Shown: positions 7,288-16,713, counted from the stretch's first letter. The stretch is 64,000 nt of DNA from Beduinella massiliensis (GCF_900199405.1 NZ_LT963430.1:2883605-2947604); one strand, 5' to 3'. The notes: generated by a model not told the origin, from the sequence alone. A program made the numbers and translations.

Positions 7288-8193
7288 TCAGGCGCACGGC
7301 GCGGAGGGATCTTTGGCGTGCCTTGTCATCAGCTCCAAAAAGCGTTCCATTTGGGGCGTGATGCACTTGTGCCGATGGTAGACGAGCTGGCTGTACATGC
7401 AGATTTCAGGGCACGTCGTGTCCAGCGCGGAAAGGCTGCCGTCGCGTATAAAATCCCGCACGACGAACTCCGGCAGAAACGAAACCCCGTGGTTTTGCAG
7501 CAGCAGCTTCGTGATGACGCCGGTGTTGCCGGTTTCCAGAAACGGATGCAGCTCGGCGCCTTCCGCCGCCAACGCCTGCTCCATCGCGTAACGGTAGCTG
7601 ATCCCCTTCTCCGTGAGCACGAACGGTTCCCTGAGCAGGCGCTCCAGGGGAATTTGTCTTTCCCGGGTCAGCGGATGCTCCGACGACGCGACGAATACCG
7701 CGGCTTCCGGGCGTTCTGCTACCTTCACCCACTCCGGGAAGTCGATCTTTTGATCCAAAAAGTACAGAACGTCGATGTCGTTGCGCCGCACCATGTCAAA
7801 CAGATCGGACACAGGGGCCGTGTGCGTGCTGACCTCCACGTGCGGGCAAATCCGGCCAAACTCCATCAGGATCGGCGGCAGCACGCTGATCAGGAGGGAT
7901 TCGGCCGTGCCGATGCGCAGCCTGCCCGTGACGTCCCCCGGCGTACGCGTGACGTTTTCGGCCCCGCGCACCGCGTCTAAAATCTCCAGCGCACGCGGGA
8001 GCAGCCGCTCTCCTACCTGCGTCAGCTTGACGTGTTTGCCGATGCGCTCAAAAAGCTGCGTGTGCAGCTCCTTTTCGAGCTGCTTGATCTGCATGGTGAC
8101 GGCGGACTGCGAGTACCCGAGCTGCTCCGCAGCCTGGGAAAAATTTTGCAGCTCCGCGATGCGCACAAAGGTCGCGATGTTTCTGATTTCCAT
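7288..8193 (-). CDS. LysR-family transcriptional regulator
   Basis: The product of about 302 residues has an N-terminal winged helix-turn-helix (FVRIAELQNFSQAAEQLGYSQ, then AVTMQIKQLEKELHTQLFER). It is followed by a type 2 periplasmic-binding-like effector domain starting near GRLRIGTAESLL. The start at 8193 (MEIRNIATF) places GGGAG five bases upstream; an alternative in-frame TTG/ATG lies 12-15 bases earlier. It is divergent from a PLP decarboxylase gene across about 117 bp, the classic arrangement for LysR control of the neighbour and itself. The ligand is unknown; an amino acid or amine is a reasonable guess from the target. Confidence 0.9.
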   Translation of the reverse strand: MEIRNIATFVRIAELQNFSQAAEQLGYSQSAVTMQIKQLEKELHTQLFERIGKHVKLTQVGERLLPRALEILDAVRGAENVTRTPGDVTGRLRIGTAESLLISVLPPILMEFGRICPHVEVSTHTAPVSDLFDMVRRNDIDVLYFLDQKIDFPEWVKVAERPEAAVFVASSEHPLTRERQIPLERLLREPFVLTEKGISYRYAMEQALAAEGAELHPFLETGNTGVITKLLLQNHGVSFLPEFVVRDFIRDGSLSALDTTCPEICMYSQLVYHRHKCITPQMERFLELMTRHAKDPSAPCA

Positions 8194-8240
8194 AAGCTCT
8201 CCCATCAATTATTTTGAACCATATCATAAAAACAATGAAT

Positions 8241-8270
8241 TTCACAAATCGACGGGTTTTATGGTACAGT
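8241..8270 (+). promoter_or_regulatory. Putative promoter of the PLP decarboxylase gene
   Basis: TTCACA and TACAGT with an 18-bp spacer, 40 bp upstream of the start. It lies in the AT-rich LysR/decarboxylase divergent region where LysR-type T-N11-A sites would be expected. Confidence 0.45.
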
Positions 8271-8310
8271 AATGCCTGAACAATGTCAAGCGTACGAGGG
8301 AGGCAGAACC

Positions 8311-9768
8311 ATGGAGGCAGCGATGGAAAGACAGATCGACAGCGCCGGAGAACTGATGAAGGAATTTATCGATACGGTTCTCGGGCTTTACCGGCATATC
8401 GGCGAGGAAGACGTTCTCCGTCAGGCGGACGGTGAAACGCTCCAGCGTCTCCTGTCGCGCGGGATTCCGCGGGAAGGCCGTCCGGTCGACGAGGTCTACC
8501 GGGAAATGCTCAGCGACGTGTACACAAAGAACGCACTGGTGCAGCATCCCCGCTGCTTTGCGTGCATCCCCAGCCCCGTCTCCCTCTTTTCCTGGATGGG
8601 CGACGTCATGACCAATGCATTCGACCCGCACGCAGGGTGCCGGATGAACGCTTCCGCCGCTGGATGTGTAGAGGAGGCGCTCGTTCGCTGGATGTGCGGA
8701 CTCGCGGGCTATCCCGATGGATGCGGCGGGCTCTTCGTCTCCGGCGGCTCCATGGCGAACCTGACCGCGCTGACCGCCGCGCGGGACGCTAAGCTGAGCG
8801 ATGCAGAGCGGGCGTCCGCCGTCGCCTACGTCTCCGATCAGACGCATTCTTCCATCGCCAAGGGGCTGCACATCATCGGCTTTCGGGCCGATCAGGTGCG
8901 AAAGGTCCCCTCGGACGCGGCCTTCCGCATGGACGCGGGCGCGCTGCGCGCCGCCATCGCGGAAGACAGTGCCGCCGGAAAGAAGCCGTTCGCCGTGATC
9001 GCGACCGCCGGCACGACGAACACGGGGAGCATCGACCCGCTGCCCGAAATCGCCGCGATATGCCGCGCGTATGGCCTGTGGATGCACGTGGACGGGGCCT
9101 TCGGCGCGTCCGTCCTGCTGTCAAAGCGCTACCGGCATCTGCTTTCCGGGATCGAGCTTTCCGACAGCCTGAGCTGGGATGCACACAAGTGGCTGATGCA
9201 AACCTACGGGTGCAGTGTGGTGCTCCTGCGCGATCAGGCCCACCTTCTGCGCAGTTTTGCCGTACATCCGGAATACCTGAAGGACGCGGGTGCGTTTAAC
9301 CAGAGCCCGGACTTTTGGGACTTGGGTCCCGAGCTGACGCGCCCTGCGCGAAGCCTGAAGCTGTGGCTCACCCTGCAGGTCATAGGCAGCGAGGGCATGG
9401 GCCGGGCGATCGAGCATGGATACGCGATGGCCGATTTCGCCGCGCAGCTCGTGCGGCAGCAGCCCGACTGGGAAATCGTCTCGCCCGCGCAGCAGGGGAT
9501 CGTGTGTTTCCGCTTTGCCCCCGCAGGCGTGCCCGCCCATCGGCTCGACCGAATCAATCAGGAAATCGCCCATGAGATCACGCAAAGCGGTTATGCGCAG
9601 GTACTCACCACCGAGCTGCGGGGCCGGAAGGTCTTACGCCTGTGCACGCTGAACCCCGAAACGACGCCGGAGGACATTCGCGCGACGGTCGCACGCCTCG
9701 TAAAGAGCCGCGCGGCCGCAAAGGGGCGCGGCTCTGAAGAGGCGCATGCGAAGAAAAAGGTTTCGTAA
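8311..9768 (+). CDS. Group II PLP-dependent amino acid decarboxylase
   Basis: The 485-residue fold type I enzyme belongs to the glutamate/aromatic-amino-acid/diaminobutyrate decarboxylase family. The PLP lysine lies in SLSWDAHKWLMQTYGC. Upstream are VSGGSMANLTALTAAR (phosphate binding), DQTHSSIAKGL (ring-stacking His), and ATAGTTNTGSIDPL with MHVDGAFGAS (Asp to the PLP nitrogen). It would release CO2 and an amine; substrate cannot be fixed from sequence, but aromatic or diamino acids are likelier than glutamate. The start at 8311 has GAGGGAGG 7 bases upstream; an in-frame ATG at 8272 lacks this. LysR neighbour probably regulates it. No amine antiporter is adjacent. Confidence 0.85.
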   Translation: MEAAMERQIDSAGELMKEFIDTVLGLYRHIGEEDVLRQADGETLQRLLSRGIPREGRPVDEVYREMLSDVYTKNALVQHPRCFACIPSPVSLFSWMGDVMTNAFDPHAGCRMNASAAGCVEEALVRWMCGLAGYPDGCGGLFVSGGSMANLTALTAARDAKLSDAERASAVAYVSDQTHSSIAKGLHIIGFRADQVRKVPSDAAFRMDAGALRAAIAEDSAAGKKPFAVIATAGTTNTGSIDPLPEIAAICRAYGLWMHVDGAFGASVLLSKRYRHLLSGIELSDSLSWDAHKWLMQTYGCSVVLLRDQAHLLRSFAVHPEYLKDAGAFNQSPDFWDLGPELTRPARSLKLWLTLQVIGSEGMGRAIEHGYAMADFAAQLVRQQPDWEIVSPAQQGIVCFRFAPAGVPAHRLDRINQEIAHEITQSGYAQVLTTELRGRKVLRLCTLNPETTPEDIRATVARLVKSRAAAKGRGSEEAHAKKKVS

Positions 9769-9796
9769 ATACGCCGATTTCCCCCCACGGCACATC

Positions 9797-9830
9797 AAAA
9801 AGGAACCGGAAAATTCTCCGATTCCTTTTT
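9797..9830. terminator. Bidirectional terminator between decarboxylase and livF
   Basis: AAAAAGGAA(T) and its complement flank a short CCGG..CTCCG core, giving A-tract, stem and T-tract on both strands. It serves the two convergent genes. Confidence 0.85.
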
Positions 9831-9833
9831 GCA

Positions 9834-10538
9834 TCAGCCGCCGAGGTACGCTCGCTTGACGCCCTCATCCGACAGCAGTTCCTGCCCTGGGCCGCTCAGG
9901 ATGATGTGGCCCGTTTCCAGCACGTAGCCGCGATCCGCGACAGACAGGGCCATGCGCGCGTTCTGCTCCACCAAAAGGATGGTGACGCCCGCCCTGTGCA
10001 GCTCCTTGATGATGTCGAAGACCTGCTCGACCAGCAGCGGCGCGAGGCCCATCGAGGGTTCATCCAGCATGAGCAGCTTGGGCTTGGACATCATCGCACG
10101 GCCCATGGCCAGCATCTGCTGTTCGCCGCCGGAGAGCGTGCCCGCGATCTGCCTGCGGCGCTCCTCCAGCCGGGGGAAACGCTTGAACACGTCCTGAATG
10201 CCCGCGGCGATCTGGCCGCCGGGCTGCGTGTAACCGCCCATCTCCAGGTTTTCCTCCACGGTCATCTGGGTGAAGACGCGCCTGCCCTCCGGCACCTGCG
10301 CGAGCCCCTTTTCGACGATCTTGTGCGGCTGAACGCCGCCCAGCTTCTCCCCCATGAACTCGATGGAGCCGGTCTTGCTGTGCAGCAGGCCCGACATCGT
10401 CTTGAGGATGGTCGACTTGCCCGCTCCGTTCGCGCCGATCAGGGTGACGATTTCGCCCTCTTCCACGTGGAAGGATACGTCCTTGATGGCATGGATGGCG
10501 CCGTAGTAAACGTTGATGTTATCGACATTCAGCATCAT
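9834..10538 (-). CDS. livF: Branched-chain amino acid ABC transporter ATPase LivF
   Basis: The 234-residue ATPase energises high-affinity uptake of Leu/Ile/Val (or related amino acids). Walker A is IGANGAGKSTIL, signature LSGGEQQMLAMGRAMM, Walker B LLMLDEPSMGLAP, and the H-loop region is LLVEQNA. The length and YVLETGHIILSGPGQELL ending are typical of LivF. The start is ATG-ATG at 10538, after AAGGAGGG; it lies 4 bases from livG, so the two are coupled. It is the last gene of livJ-livH-livM-livG-livF and ends at a bidirectional terminator. Confidence 0.92.
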   Translation of the reverse strand: MMLNVDNINVYYGAIHAIKDVSFHVEEGEIVTLIGANGAGKSTILKTMSGLLHSKTGSIEFMGEKLGGVQPHKIVEKGLAQVPEGRRVFTQMTVEENLEMGGYTQPGGQIAAGIQDVFKRFPRLEERRRQIAGTLSGGEQQMLAMGRAMMSKPKLLMLDEPSMGLAPLLVEQVFDIIKELHRAGVTILLVEQNARMALSVADRGYVLETGHIILSGPGQELLSDEGVKRAYLGG

Positions 10539-10542
10539 GGCG

Positions 10543-11394
10543 TCATCCCTCCTTGCCGCTGCCCAGATAAGCCTTGATGACCTCCGGGTTGTTCTGTATG
10601 TCGTCCGCCGTGCCCTTGGCGATGATTTGGCCGAAGTTGAGCACGCAGATGCCCTCACAAATGCCCATGACGAGGTTCATGTCGTGCTCGATGAGCATGA
10701 TGGCGATCTGGAACGTATCGCGGATCTTGACGATGTTGTCCATCAGCTCGCTCGTCTCCGATGGGTTCATGCCCGCCGCCGGCTCGTCCAGCAGCAGCAG
10801 CTTGGGCCGGGTCGCCAGCGCGCGCACGATCTCCAGGCGGCGCTGCGCGCCGTAGGGCAGGCTTCCGGCCTCGTGATCCGCCAAGTTCTGCATGTCGAAG
10901 ATCGACAGCAGCTCCAGCGCGCGCGCACGGGCACTGCGTTCTTCCTTCCAATACGACGGCAGGCGCAGGATGGCGCTGCCCAGGTTGTACTGCATGCCGC
11001 CCTGCATACCGATGAGCACGTTGTCGAGCACGGTCAGGCTTTTGAAGAGGCGGATGTTCTGGAACGTACGCGCGATGCCCGCGCGGTTGACCTGGATAGT
11101 GTTCATGCCCGCCGTGTCGCGGCCGTCCATCAAGATGGTTCCGCGCGTAGGCTGATACACCTTGGTCAGCAGGTTGAACACCGTCGTCTTGCCCGCGCCG
11201 TTAGGGCCGATCAGGCCCGCGATCTCCGTTCGGCCGATGGCCATGTTGAAATCGCCCACGGCCGTCAGGCCGCCGAAGTCGATGCCGAGGTGGCGGCACT
11301 CCAAAATGGGCGCCTTGTCCACGTCGCGCTCCGGGATGATGTTGGGATTCGGAACCGGCACCAGCTTGGGCTCCGGGATGCGTCGATAACTCAC
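10543..11394 (-). CDS. livG: Branched-chain amino acid ABC transporter ATPase LivG
   Basis: The 283-residue partner ATPase has Walker A GLIGPNGAGKTTVFNLL and the LivG-specific ARTFQNIRLFKSLTV. Its degenerate signature is LPYGAQRRLEIVRALA, and Walker B is LLLLDEPAAGMNPSE followed by an H-loop in LIEHDMNLV. A 28-residue proline-rich N-terminal extension precedes the ABC core. The GTG start overlaps the livM stop (GTGA), showing tight coupling. Forms a heterodimeric motor with LivF on LivH/LivM. Confidence 0.92.
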   Translation of the reverse strand: MSYRRIPEPKLVPVPNPNIIPERDVDKAPILECRHLGIDFGGLTAVGDFNMAIGRTEIAGLIGPNGAGKTTVFNLLTKVYQPTRGTILMDGRDTAGMNTIQVNRAGIARTFQNIRLFKSLTVLDNVLIGMQGGMQYNLGSAILRLPSYWKEERSARARALELLSIFDMQNLADHEAGSLPYGAQRRLEIVRALATRPKLLLLDEPAAGMNPSETSELMDNIVKIRDTFQIAIMLIEHDMNLVMGICEGICVLNFGQIIAKGTADDIQNNPEVIKAYLGSGKEG

Positions 11395-12437
11395 GGTTTA
11401 GCCGCCTCCTTCCCCTTCTTAAAGCCGCCGTTCAATGCCTTCTCCAGAATGCGGGAGAGGGAGAAGTCGTAGGTTCCCAGCAATCCCTTCGGGCGGAAGA
11501 TCATCATGACGACCAGCAGCAGCGAATAGGCGACCATGCGGTATTCCGCGATGCCGCGCAGCAGCTCCGGCAGGATGGTGAGCACCGTCGCCGAGAGGAC
11601 GGAGCCGAGCATCGAACCCATGCCGCCCAGCACCACCAGCACCAGAATTTCGATGGATTTCATGAACTTGAAGGTCGAGGGGTACAGGGACCCCAGGTAC
11701 CCCGCGTACAGGCAGCCGGCGATCCCCGCGAAGAAGGCGGATACCACGAATGCCATGACCTTGTAATAAGTGGTATTGACGCCGCAGGCCTCCGCGGCGA
11801 TTTCATTTTCGCGGATGGAGAGAATCGCGCGTCCATGGCGAGACTTCATGATCATGTGGATCACGAGGCACGTCACCGCGACGCAGATGAACACCAGCGT
11901 GAAGGAGGAGGTCTTGGGGATGCGCTTGAGGCCCGACGCGCCGTAGGTGAACTTGAAGCCCAACACCGAATCGATGTTGGTGAGGATGACGCGGATAATT
12001 TCGCCAAAGCCCAGGGTGATGATCGCCAGGTAGTCGCCCTTGAGGCGCAGCGCCGGGATGCCGATGATGAGACCGAAAATGCCTGCCATCACGCCGGAAA
12101 GCAGCAGTGCCAGAATGATATACGGGATGCAGGCCGCCATGTCGCCCGCCTTGAGCAATTCAGCTAAGGGGGTGGCCTTCATGAAGATGCCGCCCGTGTA
12201 CGCGCCGACCGCCATGAAGCCCGCGTGTCCCAGCGGAAGCTGGCCCAGGTAGCCGGTCGCCATGTTGAGCGATACCGCGAGGATGATGTTGATACCGACG
12301 GTCACCAGGATGCCGGACCAGTAGTTGGTGATCGCGCCGTTTTGAATCTGCGCGTAGAGCACGGCCCACAGGGCGATGGTGAGCAAAAGGTTGATGCCGT
12401 AGCGAACGGGCATGGAGATCCGTTTCTTTCTCGTCAT
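11391..12437 (-). CDS. livM: Branched-chain amino acid ABC transporter permease LivM
   Basis: A 348-residue polytopic permease. The LivM-type motifs SLNMATGYLGQLPLGHAGFMAVGAY near the N-terminus and the coupling-loop region RAILSIRENEIAAEACGVN contact the ATPases. About nine hydrophobic segments are seen. The ATG at 12437 has GGAGG 8 bases upstream; a GTG nine bases earlier is less well placed. Its stop overlaps livG by four bases. Functions with LivH as the transmembrane pore. Confidence 0.92.
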   Translation of the reverse strand: MTRKKRISMPVRYGINLLLTIALWAVLYAQIQNGAITNYWSGILVTVGINIILAVSLNMATGYLGQLPLGHAGFMAVGAYTGGIFMKATPLAELLKAGDMAACIPYIILALLLSGVMAGIFGLIIGIPALRLKGDYLAIITLGFGEIIRVILTNIDSVLGFKFTYGASGLKRIPKTSSFTLVFICVAVTCLVIHMIMKSRHGRAILSIRENEIAAEACGVNTTYYKVMAFVVSAFFAGIAGCLYAGYLGSLYPSTFKFMKSIEILVLVVLGGMGSMLGSVLSATVLTILPELLRGIAEYRMVAYSLLLVVMMIFRPKGLLGTYDFSLSRILEKALNGGFKKGKEAAKP

Positions 12438-12450
12438 ATCGCGCACCTCC

Positions 12451-13326
12451 TCAAACCTTTTCCGTCACGGGACGGCCCAGAATACCGGTCGGCCTCACCA
12501 GCAGCACCACGATGAGGATGGCGAAGACCACGCCGTCCTTCCAGACGGATAGGCCCGCTGCGGAAACCAGCGCTTCGGCCATGCCGATGGCGAAGCCGCC
12601 GATCACAGCGCCCGGAATGGAGCCGATGCCGCCCAGCACGGCGGCGACGAACGCCTTCAGACCCAGCATCGAGCCCATGGTGGGGCTGGCCTGCGGATAG
12701 GCGCACAGGTAGAGCACCGAGCCGATCCCCGCCAGCGCCGAGCCGACGGCAAACGTAAAGGAGATCGTCCTGTTGATGTTGATGCCCATCAGCTGCGCAG
12801 CGCCCATGTCCTCGGAAACCGCGCGCATGGCCTTGCCCAGCTTCGTGCCCTGCACGAGGAAGCTGAGCGCCAGCATGGCGACGACCGAAACCACAATCGT
12901 AAGCAGCGCGGCATAGCTGATGTTCACGCTGCCCAGCGTGAGGTTGCCGGTTACCATCGTGTCCATGCTCTTTGTGTCCGCGCCGAACAGAAGCTGCGCA
13001 CCGTTTTCAAGCAGGAAGGAAACGCCGATGGCCGTAATCAAAAGCGACAGACGCGGCGCGCTGCGAAGCGGCGTATAAGCCACCTTCTCGATAACGACGC
13101 CGAGCAGCGTGCTCACCAGCACCGCGAGCAGGACGGAAAGCAGCGGGTGCAGGTGAAAGCTGGTGATTGCGTAATAGGTCATGTAAGCGCCGACCATGAT
13201 GATGTCGCCGTGCGCAAAGTTGAGCAGCAGGATAATGCCGTATACCATGCTGTAGCCCAGCGCCACCAGGGCATAAATGGATCCGGACTGCAGTCCGTTG
13301 ATGATCTGGGCGATAACGAGGGACAT
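12451..13326 (-). CDS. livH: Branched-chain amino acid ABC transporter permease LivH
   Basis: The 291-residue permease shows the LivH motif LVALGYSMVYGIILLLNFAHGD, the coupling-helix GKAMRAVSEDMGAAQLMGIN, and the late GIGSIPGAVIGGFAIG segment. About eight membrane segments are visible. The chosen start (MSLVIAQIINGLQSG) has AAAGGA 12 bases upstream, a long spacing; an ATG 21 bases further up lacks spacing. It is separated from livJ by about 200 bp of structured intergenic RNA that may lower expression of the permease genes relative to the binding protein. Confidence 0.92.
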   Translation of the reverse strand: MSLVIAQIINGLQSGSIYALVALGYSMVYGIILLLNFAHGDIIMVGAYMTYYAITSFHLHPLLSVLLAVLVSTLLGVVIEKVAYTPLRSAPRLSLLITAIGVSFLLENGAQLLFGADTKSMDTMVTGNLTLGSVNISYAALLTIVVSVVAMLALSFLVQGTKLGKAMRAVSEDMGAAQLMGININRTISFTFAVGSALAGIGSVLYLCAYPQASPTMGSMLGLKAFVAAVLGGIGSIPGAVIGGFAIGMAEALVSAAGLSVWKDGVVFAILIVVLLVRPTGILGRPVTEKV

Positions 13327-13385
13327 CCGTGCGTCACGTCCTTTCATTCCTTGCGGCGGAATCAACCTCCCGCAGCGCCTGCGAT

Positions 13386-13506
13386 ACGGACGTCCATTAG
13401 CCGCCCCCGCCAAGCGGAGACGCCCAGTGGACGTCCGTCTCTCATGAAGCAGGAATTTCGTCCCGCATATAAGGACAATGCGGGGGGAATTTGTACTTCC
13501 CCCCGC
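13386..13506 (-). other. Structured spacer between livJ and livH
   Basis: Two strong inverted repeats lie in the operon spacer. One is an 11-bp perfect pair ACGGACGTCCA / TGGACGTCCGT (13386-13396 and 13428-13438) enclosing a GC-rich inner hairpin. The other is a 10-bp stem GCGGGGGGAA / TTCCCCCCGC (13480-13506) just after the livJ stop. Neither has a U-tract, which suggests mRNA stabilisation or partial attenuation rather than full termination. Confidence 0.6.
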
Positions 13507-13529
13507 TCAAATAGGTGCCGATATGAGGC

Positions 13530-14699
13530 TTAGTACAGCTCGGTGAACTTCTCTTCGCCGCCCTGGAGCTGAATCATCGCAGCGGACTTGATGGGGTTGT
13601 TGTACTCGTCGAACGTGTAGGAACCGGTGATGCCCTCCGTGCCGTCGTTAGCGGCCAGCGCGTCGATGACGGCCTGCTTGTACTCCTCGGAGCCAGCCTC
13701 AGCGCCCGTCTCCTCCGCGCTCGCCAGCGCGTTGCACAGCAGCATCGCGGCGTCGTACGCAAGCGGGGCGAACATGTTCGGCACGGGCTCGCCGTAAGCG
13801 GCCTCGTAGTCCTTCTCGAACTGCGCGACGGACTCGGTGCCCGGGGCGTAGCCGGAGCAGTACACGCTGCCCTCCAGGTCCTCGGCGGTGGCGTAATCCT
13901 TGATGCCGCCAAAGCCGTCGCCGCCCAGGAACGTCGCGGTGATGCCCACCTGACGGCCCTGCGTGATGGCCAGGCCCGCTTCGCCGTAGTAGATGGGGCA
14001 GAAGACGACGTCCGGCGCCTGCGCGGCGATGTTGGTCATCTGCGCGCGGTAATCGCGGTCGCCCGTGGCAAACGCCTCGGTCGCCACGATCTCAAGGCCC
14101 AGCTCGCTGGCCTTGGACACGAACGCATCCTTCAAGCCCTCGGAGTAATCGTTGCCCGTCTCGAAGAGGATCGCGGCCTTCTTGGCGCCCAGCTTGTTAA
14201 ACGCATAGTCCGCCATCTTTTCGCCCTGGAACGGATCGATGAAGCAAGAGCGGAACACGTTGGTGCGCAGCTCGCTCTCCGGGTCGTCCGGGTCGATCAT
14301 GGTGACGCCCGCCGCCGTCGCGGAAGCGGTGATCTGCGGCATGTTCACCTCATAGGTCGCGTCGGCCAGCGCGATGGTCGCGCCCGTCAGCACGGAGCCG
14401 ATGACGGCGGTGACGCCGTTGTCCATGGCTAGGTTAAAGGCGTTGACGGTCTCGATGCCGTCGGCCTTGTCGTCGTACTCGAGCACCTTGACGGTCTTGC
14501 CGCCGATACCGCCCGCCGCGTTCAGCTGGTTGATATACAGCATCGCGGCGTTATGAACAGGGATACCGTACTGGGCATAGTCGCCCGTGGTGTTCGTGAT
14601 CAGCGCAATGGTGATTTCGCCTGCCGCGTCGTCCGCAAAGACGGAAACGCTCATCAGCAGCATGGCCACGCACAGCACGATGGCGGTGAGTTTTTTCAT
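13530..14699 (-). CDS. livJ: Branched-chain amino acid ABC transporter substrate-binding protein
   Basis: The 389-residue type 1 periplasmic-binding protein has a signal peptide ending near SVFADD. Family segments include GDYAQYGIPVHNAAMLYINQ, VIGSVLTGATIALAD, the aligned VFRSCFIDPFQGEKMADYA and the late PLAYDAAMLL. The signal peptide is the ordinary type: no lipobox cysteine is present, so anchoring to the membrane as a lipoprotein is not predicted. The ligand is most likely an aliphatic amino acid. It is first in the liv operon, preceded by a sigma-A promoter and a GC-rich leader hairpin. Confidence 0.9.
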   Translation of the reverse strand: MKKLTAIVLCVAMLLMSVSVFADDAAGEITIALITNTTGDYAQYGIPVHNAAMLYINQLNAAGGIGGKTVKVLEYDDKADGIETVNAFNLAMDNGVTAVIGSVLTGATIALADATYEVNMPQITASATAAGVTMIDPDDPESELRTNVFRSCFIDPFQGEKMADYAFNKLGAKKAAILFETGNDYSEGLKDAFVSKASELGLEIVATEAFATGDRDYRAQMTNIAAQAPDVVFCPIYYGEAGLAITQGRQVGITATFLGGDGFGGIKDYATAEDLEGSVYCSGYAPGTESVAQFEKDYEAAYGEPVPNMFAPLAYDAAMLLCNALASAEETGAEAGSEEYKQAVIDALAANDGTEGITGSYTFDEYNNPIKSAAMIQLQGGEEKFTELY

Positions 14700-14734
14700 G
14701 GCGATCTCCTCCTACTAATCCTTCTATTGCAAAA

Positions 14735-14841
14735 GGGCGCACGCGCTGCGTGCACCCGTCGCAATCGCTCCATGGAAACGCGCGTATACCCGCCGCATCA
14801 TCCATGTCGCCTATTATACAATTCCCGGTTCCCTGAATCAA
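14735..14841 (-). promoter_or_regulatory. liv operon promoter and leader hairpin
   Basis: Minus strand TTGATT (14841-14836), 17 bp, TATAAT (14818-14813). About 55 bp downstream is a 10-bp hairpin GGGTGCACGC / GCGTGCGCCC (14757-14735) followed by TTTTG, which resembles an attenuator upstream of the livJ ribosome binding site. I see no amino-acid-rich leader peptide. Confidence 0.65.
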
Positions 14842-14886
14842 GTGTTTTTTATATTTTTCCTCTGTTTTGCAGGAAAAGGTCCTCTA

Positions 14887-16713
14887 TTATGCACTTGCCT
14901 CTTCCTCGCCCGCAAACTGGCTGTTGTAAAGCCGCGCGTACGCGCCGCCCTTCGCCATCAGCTCGTCGTGCGTACCCGTCTCCACGATGCTTCCGTCCTG
15001 CATGACGAGGATCACGTCCGCGCCCCGGATGGTCGAAAGCCTGTGGGCGATCACGAAGCTCGTGCGCCCGGCCATGAGCCTGCGCATCGCCTCCTGGATG
15101 AGCACCTCGGTGCGCGTGTCGACGCTGCTGGTCGCCTCGTCCAGAATCAGGATCGGCGGATCGGAAAGCAGCGTGCGCGCGATGGTCAGCAGCTGACGCT
15201 GGCCCTGCGAGATGTTTCGCGCGTCCTCCAGCAGGAGGGTGTCGTATCCCTCCGGCAGCGTGCGCACGAAGTGATCGACGCCCGCCGCCTTCGCCGCGCG
15301 CAGGATGGCCGCTTCGTCCGCGCCCTTCTTGCCGTAAGCGATGTTTTCCCGGATCGTGCCGCTGATGAGCCAGGTGTCCTGCAGCACCATGCCCAGCGCT
15401 TCGCGCAGTTTTTCGCGCGGCAGGGTCTTGATGTCCACGCCGTCGATCAGGATACGTCCGGCCTTTACGTCGTAAAAGCGCATCAGCAGATTGACGAGCG
15501 TCGTCTTGCCGGCGCCCGTAGGGCCGACGATGGCCACCATCTGTCCGGGCTCTACGTGCAGGTTCATGTCCTGAATCAGCGTCTTGTCGTCGGTATAGCC
15601 GAAATCCACGTGTTCAAAGGTCACCGCGCCCTTCGCGTGCGCGAGGCTGACGCCCTTGTCCTCGCTCTCAATCTCCTCCGGCTCGTCGAGCAGTTCATAC
15701 ACGCGTTCGGCGCTCGCTACGGCGCTTTGCAGCACGTTCATGATGTTGGCGACCTGGCTGATCGGCTGTGTGAACTGCTTGTTGTAGGTGATGAAGGCCG
15801 TCACGCCGCCGACGCTCATGCGTCCGGAGATGACCATCAGCGCGCCCACCACGCACACGCCGATGAAGCCGAGGTTGCCGATGAGGTTCATCATCGGGTG
15901 GATGAGGCTGGAGAGGAACTGCGCCTTCCAGCCGACGGTATACAGTTCCTCGTTCTGCTCCTCAAAGCGCCGGATGGAGTTCTCCTCCTGACCGTAGAGC
16001 TTGACCACGCTGTGGCCGGTGAACATCTCCTCGATATGGCCGTTCAGGTCGCCGGTGACCGCCCACTGCTTTACGAAGAGCTTTTGTGAGCGGCGCGTGA
16101 TGAACATCGTGCCCGCCATGATGAGCGGGAGCATCAGGATGGTCATGAGCGTGAGCAGCGGCGACAGGGAAAGCATCATGATCAGGACGCCGATGAGCGT
16201 GACCACGGCGCTGAGCACCTGCGTGACGCTCTGCTGCATGGAGTTGGCGACGTTGTCGATGTCGTTCGTCGCGCGGGAAAGGATGTCGCCGCGCTCGTTG
16301 TGGTCGAAATAGGAAAGCGGCAGCCGCCCCATCTTTTCGTCTACCTTGCGGCGCAGGGTAAACATGACGTCCTGCGTCACGCCGACCATCTGCACCTCCT
16401 GAAAGTAACGGAAGACGGAGGAAAGCACGTACAGGCACAGCAGGCCTACGAGCACGCGGGCGAGCATGGAAAAGTCGATGCCCGTACCCAGGCCCAGCGC
16501 GTCCGTCACGATGTCGATCGCGTGCTCCACCATGCGCGGAGCGGTGATGTTGAAGATGTTCGCCGCGACCACGGCAAACAGCACCAGCACCAGCTTCATG
16601 CGCAGCGGCTTAAACTCGCCGAGCAGCCGCCGAAACGACCCCTTAAAGTTCTTGGCGCGGGCGGTTGCCTGCGCTCCTTTGCGGCCGCGATGGCCGCGTC
16701 CCGGTCCCATCAT
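14887..16713 (-). CDS. ABC exporter half-transporter (consensus-site subunit)
   Basis: The 608-residue protein has six membrane segments (about residues 35-320) fused to an ABC ATPase. Walker A is GPTGAGKTTLVNLL; the signature is NISQGQRQLL, a variant typical of YheH/LmrD-like exporters; Walker B is LILDEATSSVDTRTE with the catalytic Glu, and the H-loop is IAHRLST. Its GC-rich N-terminus (GRGHRGRKG) is a basic extension. The start overlaps the partner gene by four bases (ATGA). Together they probably form a heterodimeric drug or lipid exporter under MarR control. Confidence 0.9.
   Translation of the reverse strand: MMGPGRGHRGRKGAQATARAKNFKGSFRRLLGEFKPLRMKLVLVLFAVVAANIFNITAPRMVEHAIDIVTDALGLGTGIDFSMLARVLVGLLCLYVLSSVFRYFQEVQMVGVTQDVMFTLRRKVDEKMGRLPLSYFDHNERGDILSRATNDIDNVANSMQQSVTQVLSAVVTLIGVLIMMLSLSPLLTLMTILMLPLIMAGTMFITRRSQKLFVKQWAVTGDLNGHIEEMFTGHSVVKLYGQEENSIRRFEEQNEELYTVGWKAQFLSSLIHPMMNLIGNLGFIGVCVVGALMVISGRMSVGGVTAFITYNKQFTQPISQVANIMNVLQSAVASAERVYELLDEPEEIESEDKGVSLAHAKGAVTFEHVDFGYTDDKTLIQDMNLHVEPGQMVAIVGPTGAGKTTLVNLLMRFYDVKAGRILIDGVDIKTLPREKLREALGMVLQDTWLISGTIRENIAYGKKGADEAAILRAAKAAGVDHFVRTLPEGYDTLLLEDARNISQGQRQLLTIARTLLSDPPILILDEATSSVDTRTEVLIQEAMRRLMAGRTSFVIAHRLSTIRGADVILVMQDGSIVETGTHDELMAKGGAYARLYNSQFAGEEEASA

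Noticed and set aside
14551-14841. Amino-acid attenuator peptide in the liv leader
   Set aside because: A frame exists but carries no run of Leu/Ile/Val codons and no good ribosome binding site.
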